Source: Acanthopleura granulata
Taxonomy: Eukaryota > Mollusca > Polyplacophora > Chitonida > Chitonidae
DNA: 64,000 bases
NCBI GenBank assembly: GCA_016165875.1
Contig: JABBOT010000011.1
Coordinates: forward strand, 13,021,766-13,085,765
Direction: 5' to 3'
The translations under genes and the position numbers were made by a program. This document shows, piece by piece, positions 15,101 through 24,530 of the stretch. Under the pieces are notes generated by a model that was given only the letters and a program-made list of their open reading frames with translations, was not told where the DNA came from and did not search any database. The stretch's first letter is position 1, and every line of letters starts with the position of its first letter.

Positions 15101-17067
15101 AACGTGATGTTTCTTAAACTGCATTCACACTCTGAATTCTATGAATTGTATGAAATACCATTTGTCTGCTTTTTTGCTTGTGCAGTTGAACTTTTTCAAG
15201 GAGATGACAAACGTGCATAGGATGAATATGGTTTTGTCCTTAGTACAACAATTACACTCAGCCTTGGCCGTGTCTTGAATGCGAGTATGATACAGTCAAG
15301 TATGACTGGTCTGAAAATCTAGGACAAGTTTTCTTAAGGCACGTTCATATGGTGCGAATTATGTCAATGGGAGACTTTGACGTGCTACACAGAAGGGTCC
15401 AAATCTCCGGGAAAGACATCGTTTTCTGCTGTGACGCTGCAGTGGTTGTGTAGTACCTAAGTGTTTTCTGAACACACATACACATAGAAGTGTGACATAA
15501 TCCAAGAAAGAACAAAGGAACTCACGGATTTGGAACCCTTTGTTAAAGGCGCGAAGGAGTTTTACGAGATTCCTGTTGCATGAAATCATCTTTGTCCGGT
15601 TTTCTTTCATCAAGTCAAATTTGATGAGTAGCTACTGCTAATTGCCAGGTGTAAACAAACTGTTACCTTTGTTGCAACAAATACACTCAACAGTGTCCAC
15701 ATTAAAAGAAATTGTCATATTTGGAAAACGAGTATGATCACCTTTTGCAGTGTAGTATTTGCGTGTTATTGCTGATGATTAACAGCTTTTTCAATGAGGT
15801 TACAAACTCATTGAAAGAAGGGTGTATGCTGTGCTGTTAGTGAGTAACATGTGTTCTTGATTTCTTCATGGTCAGCATAGCCCCCTCCTCTAGCCTGGCT
15901 TGGGGCCGTTTGTTAAATGAGGTTCCTTTTTGACTTGACTTCAACTTCTTGGCCTGTCCCTTTTTACAGATACAGATGAAGGGGAGACGACTCATGGTAC
16001 ATCGGCCACTGACAGGCCAGACTTAAGCTCCAGCTCTATAAGGTATGGACCAACCATTTGTATTTATGAGAAGGGAGCAGTGTGAAGCCCATCGGTAAGG
16101 TGAATCACAAGGCACATGAGTTGTAGGGTCAATCTCTGGGATGACCGCCTCTGTGGGATGGTGGTTAGATCACCCCCCTTGAAGTTAGGGAGATCCGGGA
16201 TCAATCCCAAGTCGCGTGAAACCAAAGGCTTGAAAAATGGTGCTTGTTGCTGTTTTCCTTGTCACTCAGCACTGAGAGGTTAGAGCTAGGAAACACGATT
16301 GGTCTTCCCGGTGTCAGTATAATGTGACTGTGTGGGGGTGTCGTGGCGGCAGCACTGGCAGCAGGGAATCGCGCTGTCACCAGAAGGTACATTATATATA
16401 CATTCTTCTCGGCATCATACGTGTATGACAGAATAAATGGTCATTAATAGTACGACGTAAAACCTAAGCAGTCAACCCCAGGCATACCAGGACCAGCCTG
16501 CGGATGGTCGTGGGTTTCCGCCGAATTCTGCCCGGTTTCCACCCACCTTAATGCTGGCCGCCGTCGTATAAGTGAAATATTCTTCAGTACGACGTAAAAC
16601 ACCAATAAAATAAATAAATCAATCCCAGCTTGAATCCATGCCCCTTTCATTGGCGGTGGGGCTGACCATTCGCACGGTTTAGGCAGTATATGAGAGACAC
16701 AGCTCATGTAATGCGAAATCCCGCTTCTCAACTTGAATTTACTTTAAAGTGATAGCACTGACGTGAACACAAGCCCATCTGATAACCCGTAAATCTCGTT
16801 CTGATGCTTATTTGATGAAATGAACATCAACTTGTTTGCACCCGATTTATGGAAAGCTCACACTGGCATATTATATGACATGTTTTTTTTTTGTTTGTTT
16901 TTTTTTTTTTTTTCAGTCTTGAATGGGAAAGAAGAAAAGTGATCAAAGATGGTGAAGCTAGGTTCCAGCCGAACAGGGCCACAGTGAACTGTTTAACAGT
17001 ATTACCCACCAGAGACTGTAGCTTACCAGTGTCAAGAAGATGTCAGGGGAAGAGATTTTTAATTTAG
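162..17067 (+). CDS. ZC3H13: ZC3H13/Flacc homologue, 3' part of gene (multi-exon)
   Basis: This is the 3' portion of a large spliced gene; its 5' exons lie before the window. Inferred exons: 162-245, 916-960, 1282-1702, 3307-4447, 4916-5036, 6296-6370, 6977-7077, 8757-9010, 9676-9785, 10753-10860, 11184-11390, 11840-12072, then probably 15970-16042 and 16917-17067 (stop TAG). Frame phases agree across every junction up to 12072. The protein is Gly/Arg-rich, then strongly Arg/Glu/Asp-rich, then acidic, and ends in a conserved domain with motifs such as HIDWSSL and ALCARRDLDIRRQL. These match my memory of the C-terminus of vertebrate ZC3H13. In that family (Drosophila Flacc/Xio) the nuclear protein bridges RBM15/Spenito to WTAP/Fl(2)d in the m6A mRNA methyltransferase complex. 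Exon 12072 ends in phase 0 but 15970 needs phase 1, so one exon is missing from this model, and the last two exons are less certain. Confidence 0.8.
1703..3306 (+). other. ZC3H13 intron, no feature seen
   Basis: AT-rich intron sequence of 1.6 kb between the GT at 1703 and the ag at 3306. No repeat, coding segment or RNA gene was recognised. Confidence 0.7.
3307..4447 (+). CDS. ZC3H13: ZC3H13 homologue: long Arg/Glu/Asp-rich exon
   Basis: A single exon of 1141 bp that starts after ttccag and ends CAG|GTAAAA, in frame with the exons on both sides. It encodes about 380 residues dominated by Arg, Glu, Asp, Lys, Ser and Gly in dipeptide-like runs (RE, RD, ERD, SRE). This composition is typical of the disordered, SR-like middle of ZC3H13 proteins. 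It is GC-rich relative to the flanking introns, and the antisense frames stay open only because of this codon bias. No globular domain or zinc finger is visible. The CCCH finger found near the N-terminus of the vertebrate protein would lie upstream of the window, if present. Confidence 0.9.
5022..5860 (+). repeat. Intronic minisatellite derived from exon end plus 5' splice site (ZC3H13)
   Basis: The exon ending at 5036 finishes AGAGTTCTCTGAAG followed by GTGAGTATGG. The intron continues with degenerate copies of the same word, for example AGAGCTCTCGGAAGG at 5065, GGAGCACTCTGAAGG at 5107, AGAGCTGTCTGAAGG at 5145 and AGAGCTCTGTAAAGG at 5190. The early spacing is about 38-45 bp. From about 5.45 kb the array settles into a two-subunit unit of about 77 bp (GAATGTTGG at 5488, 5564, 5641 and 5718). 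At least four units read AAGGTCAGT, a good 5' splice-site match. Confidence 0.9.
7571..7715 (+). mobile_element. SINE family A, 3' half (ZC3H13 intron)
   Basis: GGAAGGTCCACCAACAACCT, GCAGATGGTTGTGGGTT, TTTCCTCCCACCATAATG, TGAGTATGGCGGAAAAC and an AAATAAATA tail. The head is absent. Confidence 0.8.
10320..10597 (+). mobile_element. SINE family A, near full length (ZC3H13 intron)
   Basis: tRNA-like head (GCTGAGTGGGTTAGTGCGCT; box B GAGTTCAAGCCC), body with GGGAAGGTCCACCAGC, 3' module AATGCTGGACGTCG and AGTGAAATATTCTTGA, and an A-rich tail. Confidence 0.88.
11184..12072 (+). CDS. ZC3H13: ZC3H13 homologue: conserved C-terminal domain (two exons)
   Basis: Exons 11184-11390 and 11840-12072 encode the part that identifies the gene. 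They read HIDWSSL, a segment with FKPARVFQRIGI and AGEELFSKLKSLCQ, then LHHDTAAFHASSM, ERVNLFRNIG and ALCARRDLDIRRQLC. In order and spacing this matches the vertebrate ZC3H13 C-terminus (a DIDWSSL segment, an AGSELF-type segment, an LSNLG and LCFRRD-type segment). The acceptor is tag|GTGTTG at 11183/11184 and the final donor is AAA|GTAAGA at 12072/12073. If the following intron were retained, a stop would occur six codons later. In vertebrates this domain is followed by roughly 60 more residues; the exon for the first part of that stretch was not found here. Confidence 0.85.
12563..12915 (+). mobile_element. SINE family B (ZC3H13 intron)
   Basis: Head CTGGCGGTTAGAGCATCGGC and box B-like GGGATTAATCCGG. 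The body has GGCACTGAGAGGATAGAGCA and GTGTCAGTATAATGTGGCTG. The 3' end is GTTGAGTACAACGTAAAACC. It differs from family A in the body but shares the terminal ACGTAAAAC word. Confidence 0.8.
13382..13575 (+). mobile_element. SINE family A with internal deletion
   Basis: The head (CATGGTTGAGAGGGTTAGCG) is joined almost directly to the 3' module (ATAATGCTGGCTACTG, AGTGAAATATTCCTGAG) and an (AAAT)n tail. Most of the body is missing. Confidence 0.85.
13984..14240 (+). mobile_element. SINE family C (ZC3H13 intron)
   Basis: tRNA-like head GACCAGAGTGGTTCGATGGT, box B-like ATGTTCAAATCCAGTGC, body with AAGGTCAATGGCTTAC and CACCCATGAACCTGACC, and end AAAAATTCTTGAGCCC, GTTAAAAACACC. A family C tail fragment (CATCAGTAGCTTGCCAAAGG-type) also lies just upstream at 13808-13950. 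Confidence 0.65.
14777..15095. repeat. Foldback-type repeat with internal 47-bp duplication
   Basis: GTTCACACCAGGCRATACGCC...ACAATGTAATC is repeated in tandem at about 14779 and 14826. ATTCTTCAACCTTT at about 14876 is inverted relative to AAAGGGTTGAAGAATTG at about 15068. Parts (GAAAGAGCAACTT, TTGGAGACAAAA) resemble a stretch at 55555-55615 in IFT81 intron 2, so the sequence is dispersed. Confidence 0.55.
15367..15573 (-). mobile_element. 0.2-kb palindrome-ended repeat, copy 1
   Basis: It runs from ATGGGAGACTTTGACG to GTTTTACGAGATTCC. Reverse-complemented, it aligns with copies at 28858-29060 and 32479-32695. Shared words include AGAAGGGTCCAAATC, CTGCTGTGACGCTGCAGT and TTTGGAACCCTTT. No ORF; it looks like a non-autonomous DNA element. 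Confidence 0.75.
15970..17067 (+). CDS. Putative terminal exons of the ZC3H13 homologue
   Basis: Exon 15970-16042 follows a pyrimidine-rich tttttacag and ends ATAAG|GTATGG. Exon 16917-17067 follows a very long T-rich tract and ttcag. Joined in phase they stay open and read a Thr/Ser/Asp-rich stretch (GETTHGTSATDRPDLSSSSI), then a basic stretch starting SLEWERRKVIKDGEAR, to TAG at 17065-17067. The splice sites and phase match make them believable as an exon pair. They do not resemble the vertebrate ZC3H13 end and do not join in frame to 12072. They may be a lineage-specific tail reached through an unseen exon, or an alternative transcript. Confidence 0.45.
16140..16619 (+). mobile_element. SINE family B followed by a family A tail
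   Basis: 16140-16470 matches family B (GATCCGGGATCAATCCC, CACTGAGAGGTTAGAGCTAG, GTGTCAGTATAATGTGACTG, GTACGACGTAAAACC). 16492-16619 is a family A 3' half (CTGCGGATGGTCGTGGGTTT, TAATGCTGGCCGCCGTC, AAATAAATAAATC). Both lie in the intron before the last putative ZC3H13 exon. Confidence 0.8.
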
Positions 17068-17579
17068 TCCTGAAAAACTTCAGTGATTATCTCCCTTGGT
17101 AGTAATCTCCCGATTTTAAATTCTAATCGAGTCAATGGTGAATATGTGATACATCTGCATGCATCTTTGTTCAATACACTTTTAAAGGGCATTTTCACTG
17201 ATTTTATGTTGTATGAGTTTCAGCGGAGTGGAAATTGGTTCAGATTTTTACAGAAGTAAGAGTGAACGGTTGTATGACCTGAAAGGAAAATGAACTGTTT
17301 ACTGGCTTATAACAGACTTGAAACACTGGATTTTTCAACCCAAACGACTTAAGTGAGTTGTCATACATTTGCATTGATGTATATGTAGAAGTCTACTTAA
17401 TGGTTCCAGCACATTGTATGCCCCACCACCCCTTCTTGTGATGGCATTATTTTTCATTTCATTCCCGGTGTAAGCCATTGGGCGTTTGTAACCAGTGTGT
17501 GGGACACTTGTAATTGTATTGATCCTCTTTCATCAAATGCTGAGAAACACCTGTAATTCAGCTTAGCTGACAATTCTCT

Positions 17580-17665
17580 GTCTGTCTTTCGATCCATTTT
17601 ACAGGAGGGGACAATTCTCTGCCACTCTGTTTTGGCCCATTTTACAGAGGGGACAATTCTCTGTT
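17580..17665. repeat. Short tandem triplication downstream of the ZC3H13 stop
   Basis: GACAATTCTCTG recurs three times, each following or preceding CATTTTACAG and GAGGGG words, with spacing of about 40-45 bp. Confidence 0.75.
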
Positions 17666-18695
17666 TGTGTGACTACCATTGTGTAAGTGAAATGTTGTAG
17701 AGTACCAGCCTGACATTCAACAGCAATCAAATGAAAAATGCTAGCAATCAAATATAAGTAAATTTCAGTAGAGTTTTGAACGCTCTCCCTCACCCAGTGT
17801 TCTCTCCCCTGCAAATCTTTTCTCATACAAGTGAGATATTCTTGAGTATGACATAGAACACCAATGCAGGAAATAAAATAAATCACACTGCCCAAGCTGT
17901 TGAAGTTTATACAATTGGCATAACATCAGATCTCAGAGTTAAATGATTCCATTAACATGTACATGTTATCCATCTTGCAGTGCAACAGTTCGAAGTTCTG
18001 AAAATATCTGTAAAGTGCATTCTTGTTTAACTCATTCAGCAGATTGATTCAAATCGGTCATGTCATCGTGTTGTGGATGCATATATCATGTATACCGTGA
18101 TCTGCTTGACGATGCCTTCGTCAAATCGAGAATAAACGTGTACTTACACAAAGACGTATACATTATTTGTCATATGCCCCTACATTACAGTATTTACATG
18201 GAAGAAGTAAAATATGATACGCACTTGGGTCGGTTGGACACCTCCGATTCGTCAAGGCTTGGATTGTGCTGGTAAAAAGAAAATACCCCGTGAATTGGAC
18301 CTCTGGCCTTTGCAAGACTACAGTATAACCGAATCGGAATTAGGCTGCTTTCTTAAAGTCAGTCTCAGTCTTGTGACCTTATTGCCGAACTAATATTTGG
18401 ACTTAAGCGCTGATTTTCTATAGGTCGACTCCGCATTGCAGAAGTCCCTCGAAATCACGGTGGTTTTGAACGAGAGGGTGGGCCCAAGGGCAATAGCATT
18501 GTCAGCCTCCTTGAAATCTCGGTAGTTCGCGAGAGCCTCTCGTCCAAAACCAGCGTGATCTCGCGAGGCTTTTGCAATTCCGATTCGGCTTATTCTTATA
18601 TGAACGATTTACGATGTCTTTTAATCTTTAAGGTAGCTCACAATTTTAGCGCGGTATAAACTTATGAAGTTAAGACTCATGACCCTGGATCCTGA

Positions 18696-18700
<5 letters not shown>

Positions 18701-18732
<32 letters not shown>
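18701..18732. repeat. (TA)n microsatellite
   Basis: An uninterrupted alternating AT run of about 30 bp. Shorter (TA)n runs occur near 11800, 28580, 38070 and 40640. Confidence 0.95.
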
Positions 18733-18734
<2 letters not shown>

Positions 18735-19878
18735 AATACTACACCAGCTATATCCCTTTGTAAACCTGAGTTTGTATATTTAGCGTATCCACTACGTTAT
18801 CACGGTATGCTGAATGCTGTATAAAGGAAGTTTTTAATCCGTCAGAGTAACTCGCTGACCTTCATGTAAACTGATAGTGGTTTTAAAACGCCATGCGTGG
18901 ATATACATACACCCAAAACGATAACGACTGAGTGATAAGGTTTCGCCGATAAGTCTGGATTTTTCTGTAAAACGTCATGTTAACCTACATTTAAAACATG
19001 AAACGTGCGTGAGAAAAACCTCTAGGACGTGCCCCGTTAACATTTGGTGACCCAAGGTTTGCGAGGTATATGTAGAATGTACCATTTCATTGTTTCCTCG
19101 CATACAGGATTCAGGTGAACGCACAATTTAATCCATTCCATGTCGCTCATTCAAAAAAGACCGACGCAGATTACGAGTTTACATTTACAGCTCAACCAGG
19201 GCCAATACACATCACAATGCCGTTAGCTTATAGTATGTCGAAAATAATTCCATAGGCTACAATATTATGCAGCCAGTATGTAATAAAAATTGTTACCTCT
19301 GGGCCTGTATCATGTAGGAATACATTGCACGCGTCTACCAATTGTAGTCATCTTTAATAGAGAGAAAACAGATATATCGTCTGATGATAATAGTTCTCCA
19401 GTAGGGAGCACGAACTGTTGAAGGTTACGCCACACTAAGTTAATCCATCTGTAACATGCAAACAGAGCCCACTTGCACAAAGCCACCTGAGTATAAGGGA
19501 ATTCGTATCGTTCTGTTACAGTGAAATATTAAGGTAATATCCGATTTCACGAAGCAAGCTTAGAATAAGATCAGCTTAAGAAACCTTCATGTAAGGGAAC
19601 TGTGTCCATGCTGACATGTTCGTCTGATTTTCCGATGCAACATATGACGGCGGTTGAATGCTTTGCGTAGTCAATCATAATGGCTGGGGCCCAATTTACA
19701 AACAAGGTGTAAGTTATGTCGGATGTGATTGCCACGACGAAACATAGGTTATAGGGATTCAAGTCACTGCTGCACAAATTCCCATTGTTTTACCTTCCAT
19801 GGAGTGCGTAACTTCCCTTTACAGGGGAAGTGCAATTGAGCTCTCGCGGTGAATCACAACCTGGGTCAAGGCCAATCG

Positions 19879-20202
19879 TTAACTCTCGTCACTCTCCGGC
19901 TCCGATTCGCTGCTCTCCGACTCGTCGAGAATGTCAGTAGCAAAGTTACCGTAAATATGTCGCCGAAGTTGGTTGATTAGTTCTGCTTTGGTCAGTGCAT
20001 ACTCGTAATACAAGGTCCTTAGGTTTTTGGCCACGGACATCTGAAGTCGAAGACTGTTCCGAGACGTTCGTTTCCCTCTCGTATTGGCGAGTTCGTATCT
20101 TCGGAAAAGTTCGTTCAGTTTAGCATCCAGAAAACGAACTTGGTCACATGCCGTGTAATAACGGTTTTCTTGATCCACAAGCTTTTGTTGGAAGAGCTCC
20201 AT
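19879..20202 (-). CDS. Small hypothetical protein, helical with acidic Ser/Glu tail
   Basis: An intronless frame of 107 residues from ATG 20202 (a slightly longer frame to 20232 is also open) to TAA at 19881-19879. The first 80 or so residues are amphipathic and charged with Leu, Arg, Tyr and Lys, including MELFQQKLVDQENRYYTACD and LYYEYALTKAELINQLRRHI, and look alpha-helical or coiled-coil. The last 15 residues are almost entirely Asp, Glu, Ser and Pro (DESESSESEPESDES). The composition is far from that of random AT-rich intergenic DNA. No signal peptide or membrane segment is visible. I do not recognise the family. It sits alone between the ZC3H13 homologue and the GPCR. It could be a genuine small gene, one exon of a larger gene, or a retrocopy. 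Confidence 0.6.
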   Translation of the reverse strand: MELFQQKLVDQENRYYTACDQVRFLDAKLNELFRRYELANTRGKRTSRNSLRLQMSVAKNLRTLYYEYALTKAELINQLRRHIYGNFATDILDESESSESEPESDES

Positions 20203-21129
20203 GCTGTAGAAAATCCTTGTGGAACAACGCACGAAGAACTCCGCGCACGTGCACGGTCATCGGCCGTCAAGTTCTCGTCTGCATATTGTCTGGTGTTTTA
20301 CATGTAGACCTATACGATCTAGAAGATCTGGGTACATCGCTAATGTTATTTGTTCAGGAGTGCCATGTACTTATTCATTGAGTTACGTAACACGTCATAA
20401 GCTCTTGTGGGGAATTTTTTTCCTTTTTCAACTAACAGATGGTACTTTAGAATCAGTAAGCAGCGGAAAGTATTATCCCTCCCAGCTGTGTGTAACTGAC
20501 AGATTTTACGCACCGTGGTTTTGAACAATGCCTCCAGTTGGCAGACAATATACCCACTAATCTAGCCTCACCCCTAAGTACCCGAGCTCCTGTGGTCAGC
20601 CCACGCCCTTTACTCCCGACCTTGCAGAAACCATACACAAAGGCACATTTCGTGTAATGTATAGCTCCCGACATGAAAAACAATCCAAGCATATTTTGTC
20701 GCGCCGATATCAGCATGCTACGACAGCTTGGGGTTTGTCGGGGATGCCTAGCTTGTCTTGCAAGCGTATTTGGCGAATGCGGCAGCGGTATATCTATGTG
20801 GAGCGTACCGTCCTATACCCCCTACTCCCAAATAATAACATTTCTTTCTTTCCTTTTTCATTTCAACATAGTCATAAATTTTTAAAAGACTCAAGTGGTT
20901 GAATAAGTAAGGTGACACGTGACAGGTTTGTGTTAATAGTTTTATAAATACTTCAAGTGATCCCGAAAGACGAGCCTGAATTAAGAACTTGAATTATTAT
21001 GTTATAATGGATAAGCTGGTAAACATTAGTTGGTAGTAAAGGCAGTAAATTATAAAGTGCATTGTGTCGAGTTCATACGGGTATTTCAAGGTGGATTAAG
21101 TCTACAGTTAACGTGGTGAAATGTAGGGT

Positions 21130-22000
21130 GCCCCAAGCAGTGAAAATCCTATATCAGCTCAATAGGCGAGGATCCAGGGGTTACTAATAGACCCCGGAAG
21201 CTCTGGCTTTTTAGATAGTCGTAAACACATTTGGGGCGATTGTGGCAACAAAAATTACGATAAATATTTCCAAATTATTTTTAAGGGTTTTTCAGGTGGA
21301 TTTAGCCCAGAAAGGCTTATCTTTTGCATGGACTACAATGCAAACAGCGAAACGGGGCCTGTAAATAAACCAGTTTGGCTATCCGCTGGTTCGAATACTA
21401 CTCAAGCCGCTTTCTCGTTGGCCCACAAAGACGTCCATTTGTCTTAAGCATTCAGTTAAGCGTAATGATTTCAATTCTCCACTGTTCAAGTTGATTAGCT
21501 ATTAAGATATTTCTGACCCCCATTCTATACAACTGTGGGGAAGTAGAACGTCGTGGAGTGAGAGACGGCTCAAGCAGAGGAAATACTAGCCCCGCCCAAT
21601 AGGGCCATGGTCTAGGGGCCGCTTGTAGGCCTCGGAAGCTCTGGCTTTTAAATTTAAATAACAGGACATTTTAGGCGATTTGGGGCAACTGAAATTGATA
21701 TTAACTGACCTTTTAAGGTGGGGGGATGTCATATAATTTGGGGTTGCAGAAGCAGTGGAACTATTGTCGCAGGCAAATAGGCACAGGTTCAAAGGCGACC
21801 AAGTCCCCGGAAACTCTGGCCTTTATACAGTCGGAGACACACTTTGAAGGATCTTTTGCTGACTAAGATTTTGATAAAACACCGAAAAAATCCTTGCATA
21901 TTTCTCTTTTCAGAGGAGAATCAAAACATTTTGACGTGGTGTTAAAAGTACAATCCTACTATATTCCACTCCAAAAAGTGAGAGTCAGGGGCCGCCTAGG
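21130..22000. repeat. Degenerate long tandem or dispersed repeat
   Basis: Three recognisable units begin near 21130, 21566 and 21745. Each has an AAGCAGTGRAA-like word, a CAATAGG or AAATAGG word, then CGGAAGCTCTGGCTTTT-type sequence, and CACATTTTGGGGCGAT-like text further on. Spacing is about 180 bp between the last two. The interval has no credible gene. Confidence 0.5.
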
Positions 22001-22715
22001 CCGCTCTAGCCATTGCAATCAGCGGAAAAAAGTTTCGTGCAATTTCTGCATGTTATGATGGTAAGTCAGAATAAACGTGTCATCCTATATCCTACCCATA
22101 TTTGTTCATTTCGTGAACATACCAGTTAAAATAATTGTACTCTTGGCATTCTTGAATCAAGAAATCTTTAATTCTGATTTGCCGTTGTTTTCCATGGAGC
22201 GGCTCCACATATTGCCCAATTTTCATAAAATGTTGTATGTAGTCGAATTCAGCAAGGTAAACGAAATACGAGCCGTGTGAACGAAGATGTGACCAGATTC
22301 CAGGGTCACGAGTCTGTCTAAGACTTAAGTCAGTCTTAACTTACGGTTCTATTCATGAACTTAGTTTTTGACTTACATGCATATTTTCCGTTAGATTATG
22401 AACGTCTAGGGCAACAGTAAGTATTAAAATCAAAATTCCTTATGTGGAATAAAAGTTTAGCAGAGTAAATCGTTTTGAAGTTTATATAAAAATCTACCTA
22501 TAGAGAGTAAAACCAAAGCAGCGACGACAAAGTGATAGTTGGCAAATGGGTCACACGATACCGATGAAATCAGGCCCCCAGTCAATTTACCTTGGTTAGG
22601 GTTTTATTCTAACTGTTCCTGTAAGTGTTTAACAACATAGTAATACCAAAAGCGCCATGATTTAAGCAGAATTAGGTAAACAAAAAATTGCAGTGATGTT
22701 AGATGTAATGTATTA

Positions 22716-22803
22716 GATGACTTGACCACCGCATGACGACTTGACCACCGCATGACGACTTGACCACCGCATGACGACTTGACCACTGCATGACGGCATG
22801 ACT
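22716..22803. repeat. 19-bp tandem repeat
   Basis: About four copies of ACGACTTGACCACCGCATG, the last ones diverging (CACTGCATG, CGGCATG). There are no unique spacers between units, so it is a minisatellite. Confidence 0.92.
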
Positions 22804-22867
22804 TCACTCGCTCGTGCTCCAGACAAGCTGTAGTTTTACCATCAACCCGGGCTATAAAATTAAATGT

Positions 22868-22998
22868 ACACACGCATGTAGGGATAGCTTTATTCCCATC
22901 AGAAAAAATGCATGGTGGATGTAAACTGTTGTACATATGCTCGTAGGGGTAACTTTATTTCCACCAGAAAGATACATATTGGGTGTAAACCGTTTGAA
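22868..22998. repeat. Two tandem units of about 65 bp
   Basis: GCATGTAGGGATAGCTTTAT, TCCCATCAGAAA and GGTGGATGTAAACTGTT are repeated as CTCGTAGGGGTAACTTTATT, CCACCAGAAA and TTGGGTGTAAACCGTT. Confidence 0.75.
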
Positions 22999-23257
22999 GT
23001 AGGACGCTGTTATTCAAATTGTATATGTCCTATTTTGGGATTAACAGTCTTAATTAGGCGCGTTAAAGGGTTTGCCTAGCAATCGCTATAGGAAGCATGC
23101 GGCCGCGGGTTCAAACTGGCCTTTGGACAAGTGTATCTGTCAAACCTTTGTTTGAATATAATGCAAGGGAGATAACACAACCAGTCAGTTTAGTCAGTTT
23201 TGTTGTAACAAGTTAGGGTGTGGTCACGGCAGCTTTCAACACGTCGAACCATGACGA

Positions 23258-23650
23258 TTAGCAGCTCTCTAAACTCTGTGGAATACAAGGTCTATAAAAC
23301 GGTATGTTTATCAGAATTGATCTCATATGATGTGTAAAGTAATTAGTCAGTTGTTTCATCGAGTTGTCCAAGTAGTACAAGCTAATTTCAGCAAGAATAC
23401 GAAGTTTTGTACTTGCATGTCTGTCAGTAAATGAACCATGTGCTTTCGATATGGACCGTAAATACTCGTGTAAACTCTTCATATAATTTAATGTACGTAA
23501 AGAGGTTTCATCTGTCAAGCTAATAATTGATAATTGTGAAACATTTTTGTAACTGTTATGTGTCTGTAAAGCGATACTTTCTGTACACTGAATATTAGTT
23601 AATTTTATGTGTTTTACAATCAATCTGAAGCCACTGAGGTCACTGATGCT
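23258..23650 (-). other. Doubtful ORF, possible terminal exon of an unknown minus-strand gene
   Basis: About 130 codons are open on the minus strand from about 23650 to a stop at 23258. There is no ATG at the 5' side; the first Met is about half way in. Several CAG acceptor-like sites lie near the 5' edge, and a TTTATT (AATAAA on the minus strand) lies roughly 300 bp downstream. The translation is helix-like (for example YMKSLHEYLRSISKAHGSFT, SLYYLDNSMKQLTNYF). I recognise no family. It may be a last exon or chance, and no function is proposed. Confidence 0.2.
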
Positions 23651-24357
23651 ACTGAAGCCAGTGAATGTACTAAGGAGTACAGAGGTCACTAGTGCTTATC
23701 TGCTGTTTTACCATGGAGACACAGATGTTATGCGATGCAATGTTTGCCTTATCACGTGACTTTGTATTGTTTAACGTGACTGTAATAAACAGTTGAAGAC
23801 AACGGTGGCTCAGCATTGTCGTGAATCTTAGTATCCACAACAAGGAATCAATCTGTACATTTTCGCTGCCCCCGTTGTTAGTGGGTCTTAGCGTTCGTTC
23901 ACAAACGTGCCAAAAGTGGCTGGTTTACCCTCGGTGCTCGATTTGCCTCCACCCACAAAACCGAATGCTGTCGTATTACGCGAGAAAGTCGAGTATAGGA
24001 AACTATGAAAGCTTAACTCATGTACTTTTTTGTAACCTTTACAACTTAGTTAAATATGTTCTTATCCTATTATCCCTTTATTTCAGCTTATGAAGCTTAT
24101 TTTTGATGTGAATGCTAAGAAACGAAGTTTATATATATGTTAAACAGTTGCCGTGATTACAAGTTTTATAGATAGCGTTAAAGGCAAGACGCAAATATAT
24201 ATATACATGTAAGTAAATAATTAAATGAATAAATAGTATGTTATGTGTCTTGCCTAACATCTACTTTCAAAATATCTTCTTTTGAAAAACCATCTGTTAA
24301 AGACGCTATTTTTCCCATCAGTTGTTACCATCTCAGCGTGAGAAGAAATAAACCAGT

Positions 24358-24530
24358 ATAGTGGTAAGCACGGTGTCCGTATAATGGGGCGAGGTGTCTT
24401 TTGTCCTTAGGATGGCGTTCCATCAGCGGAGCAGCACTATAAATATGGCGGCACTGCTATACTAGGAAATTGCATCGTGATATGACCGATGCAACGATGA
24501 AAGGGACGTTACAACCCAAAACAAACAAAT
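24358..24530 (+). mobile_element. Family B SINE fragment
   Basis: GTGTCCGTATAATGGGGCGA, CATCAGCGGAGCAGCACT, and an end GACGTTACAACCCAAAAC resemble the family B body and tail. The head is lost. Confidence 0.55.

Larger units (their letters stand above)
12073..15969 (+). other. Long ZC3H13 intron region, repeat-filled; unseen exon expected
   Basis: It contains SINEs at 12563-12915, 13382-13575, 13808-13950 and 13984-14240, a foldback repeat at 14777-15095 and a MITE at 15367-15573. A phase 0-to-phase 1 exon should lie here if the terminal exons belong to the gene, but I could not identify one. Confidence 0.5.
17068..19878. other. Intergenic stretch
   Basis: It holds the presumed ZC3H13 3' UTR, a short triplication (17580-17665), a family A tail fragment (17815-17885) and a (TA)n tract. 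AATAAA candidates are at about 17870 (inside the SINE tail) and 18131. Nothing else was recognised. Confidence 0.6.

Noticed and set aside
22716..22803. Regular short direct repeats considered as a CRISPR array
   Set aside because: Units are directly adjacent with no unique spacers, and the host is a eukaryote.
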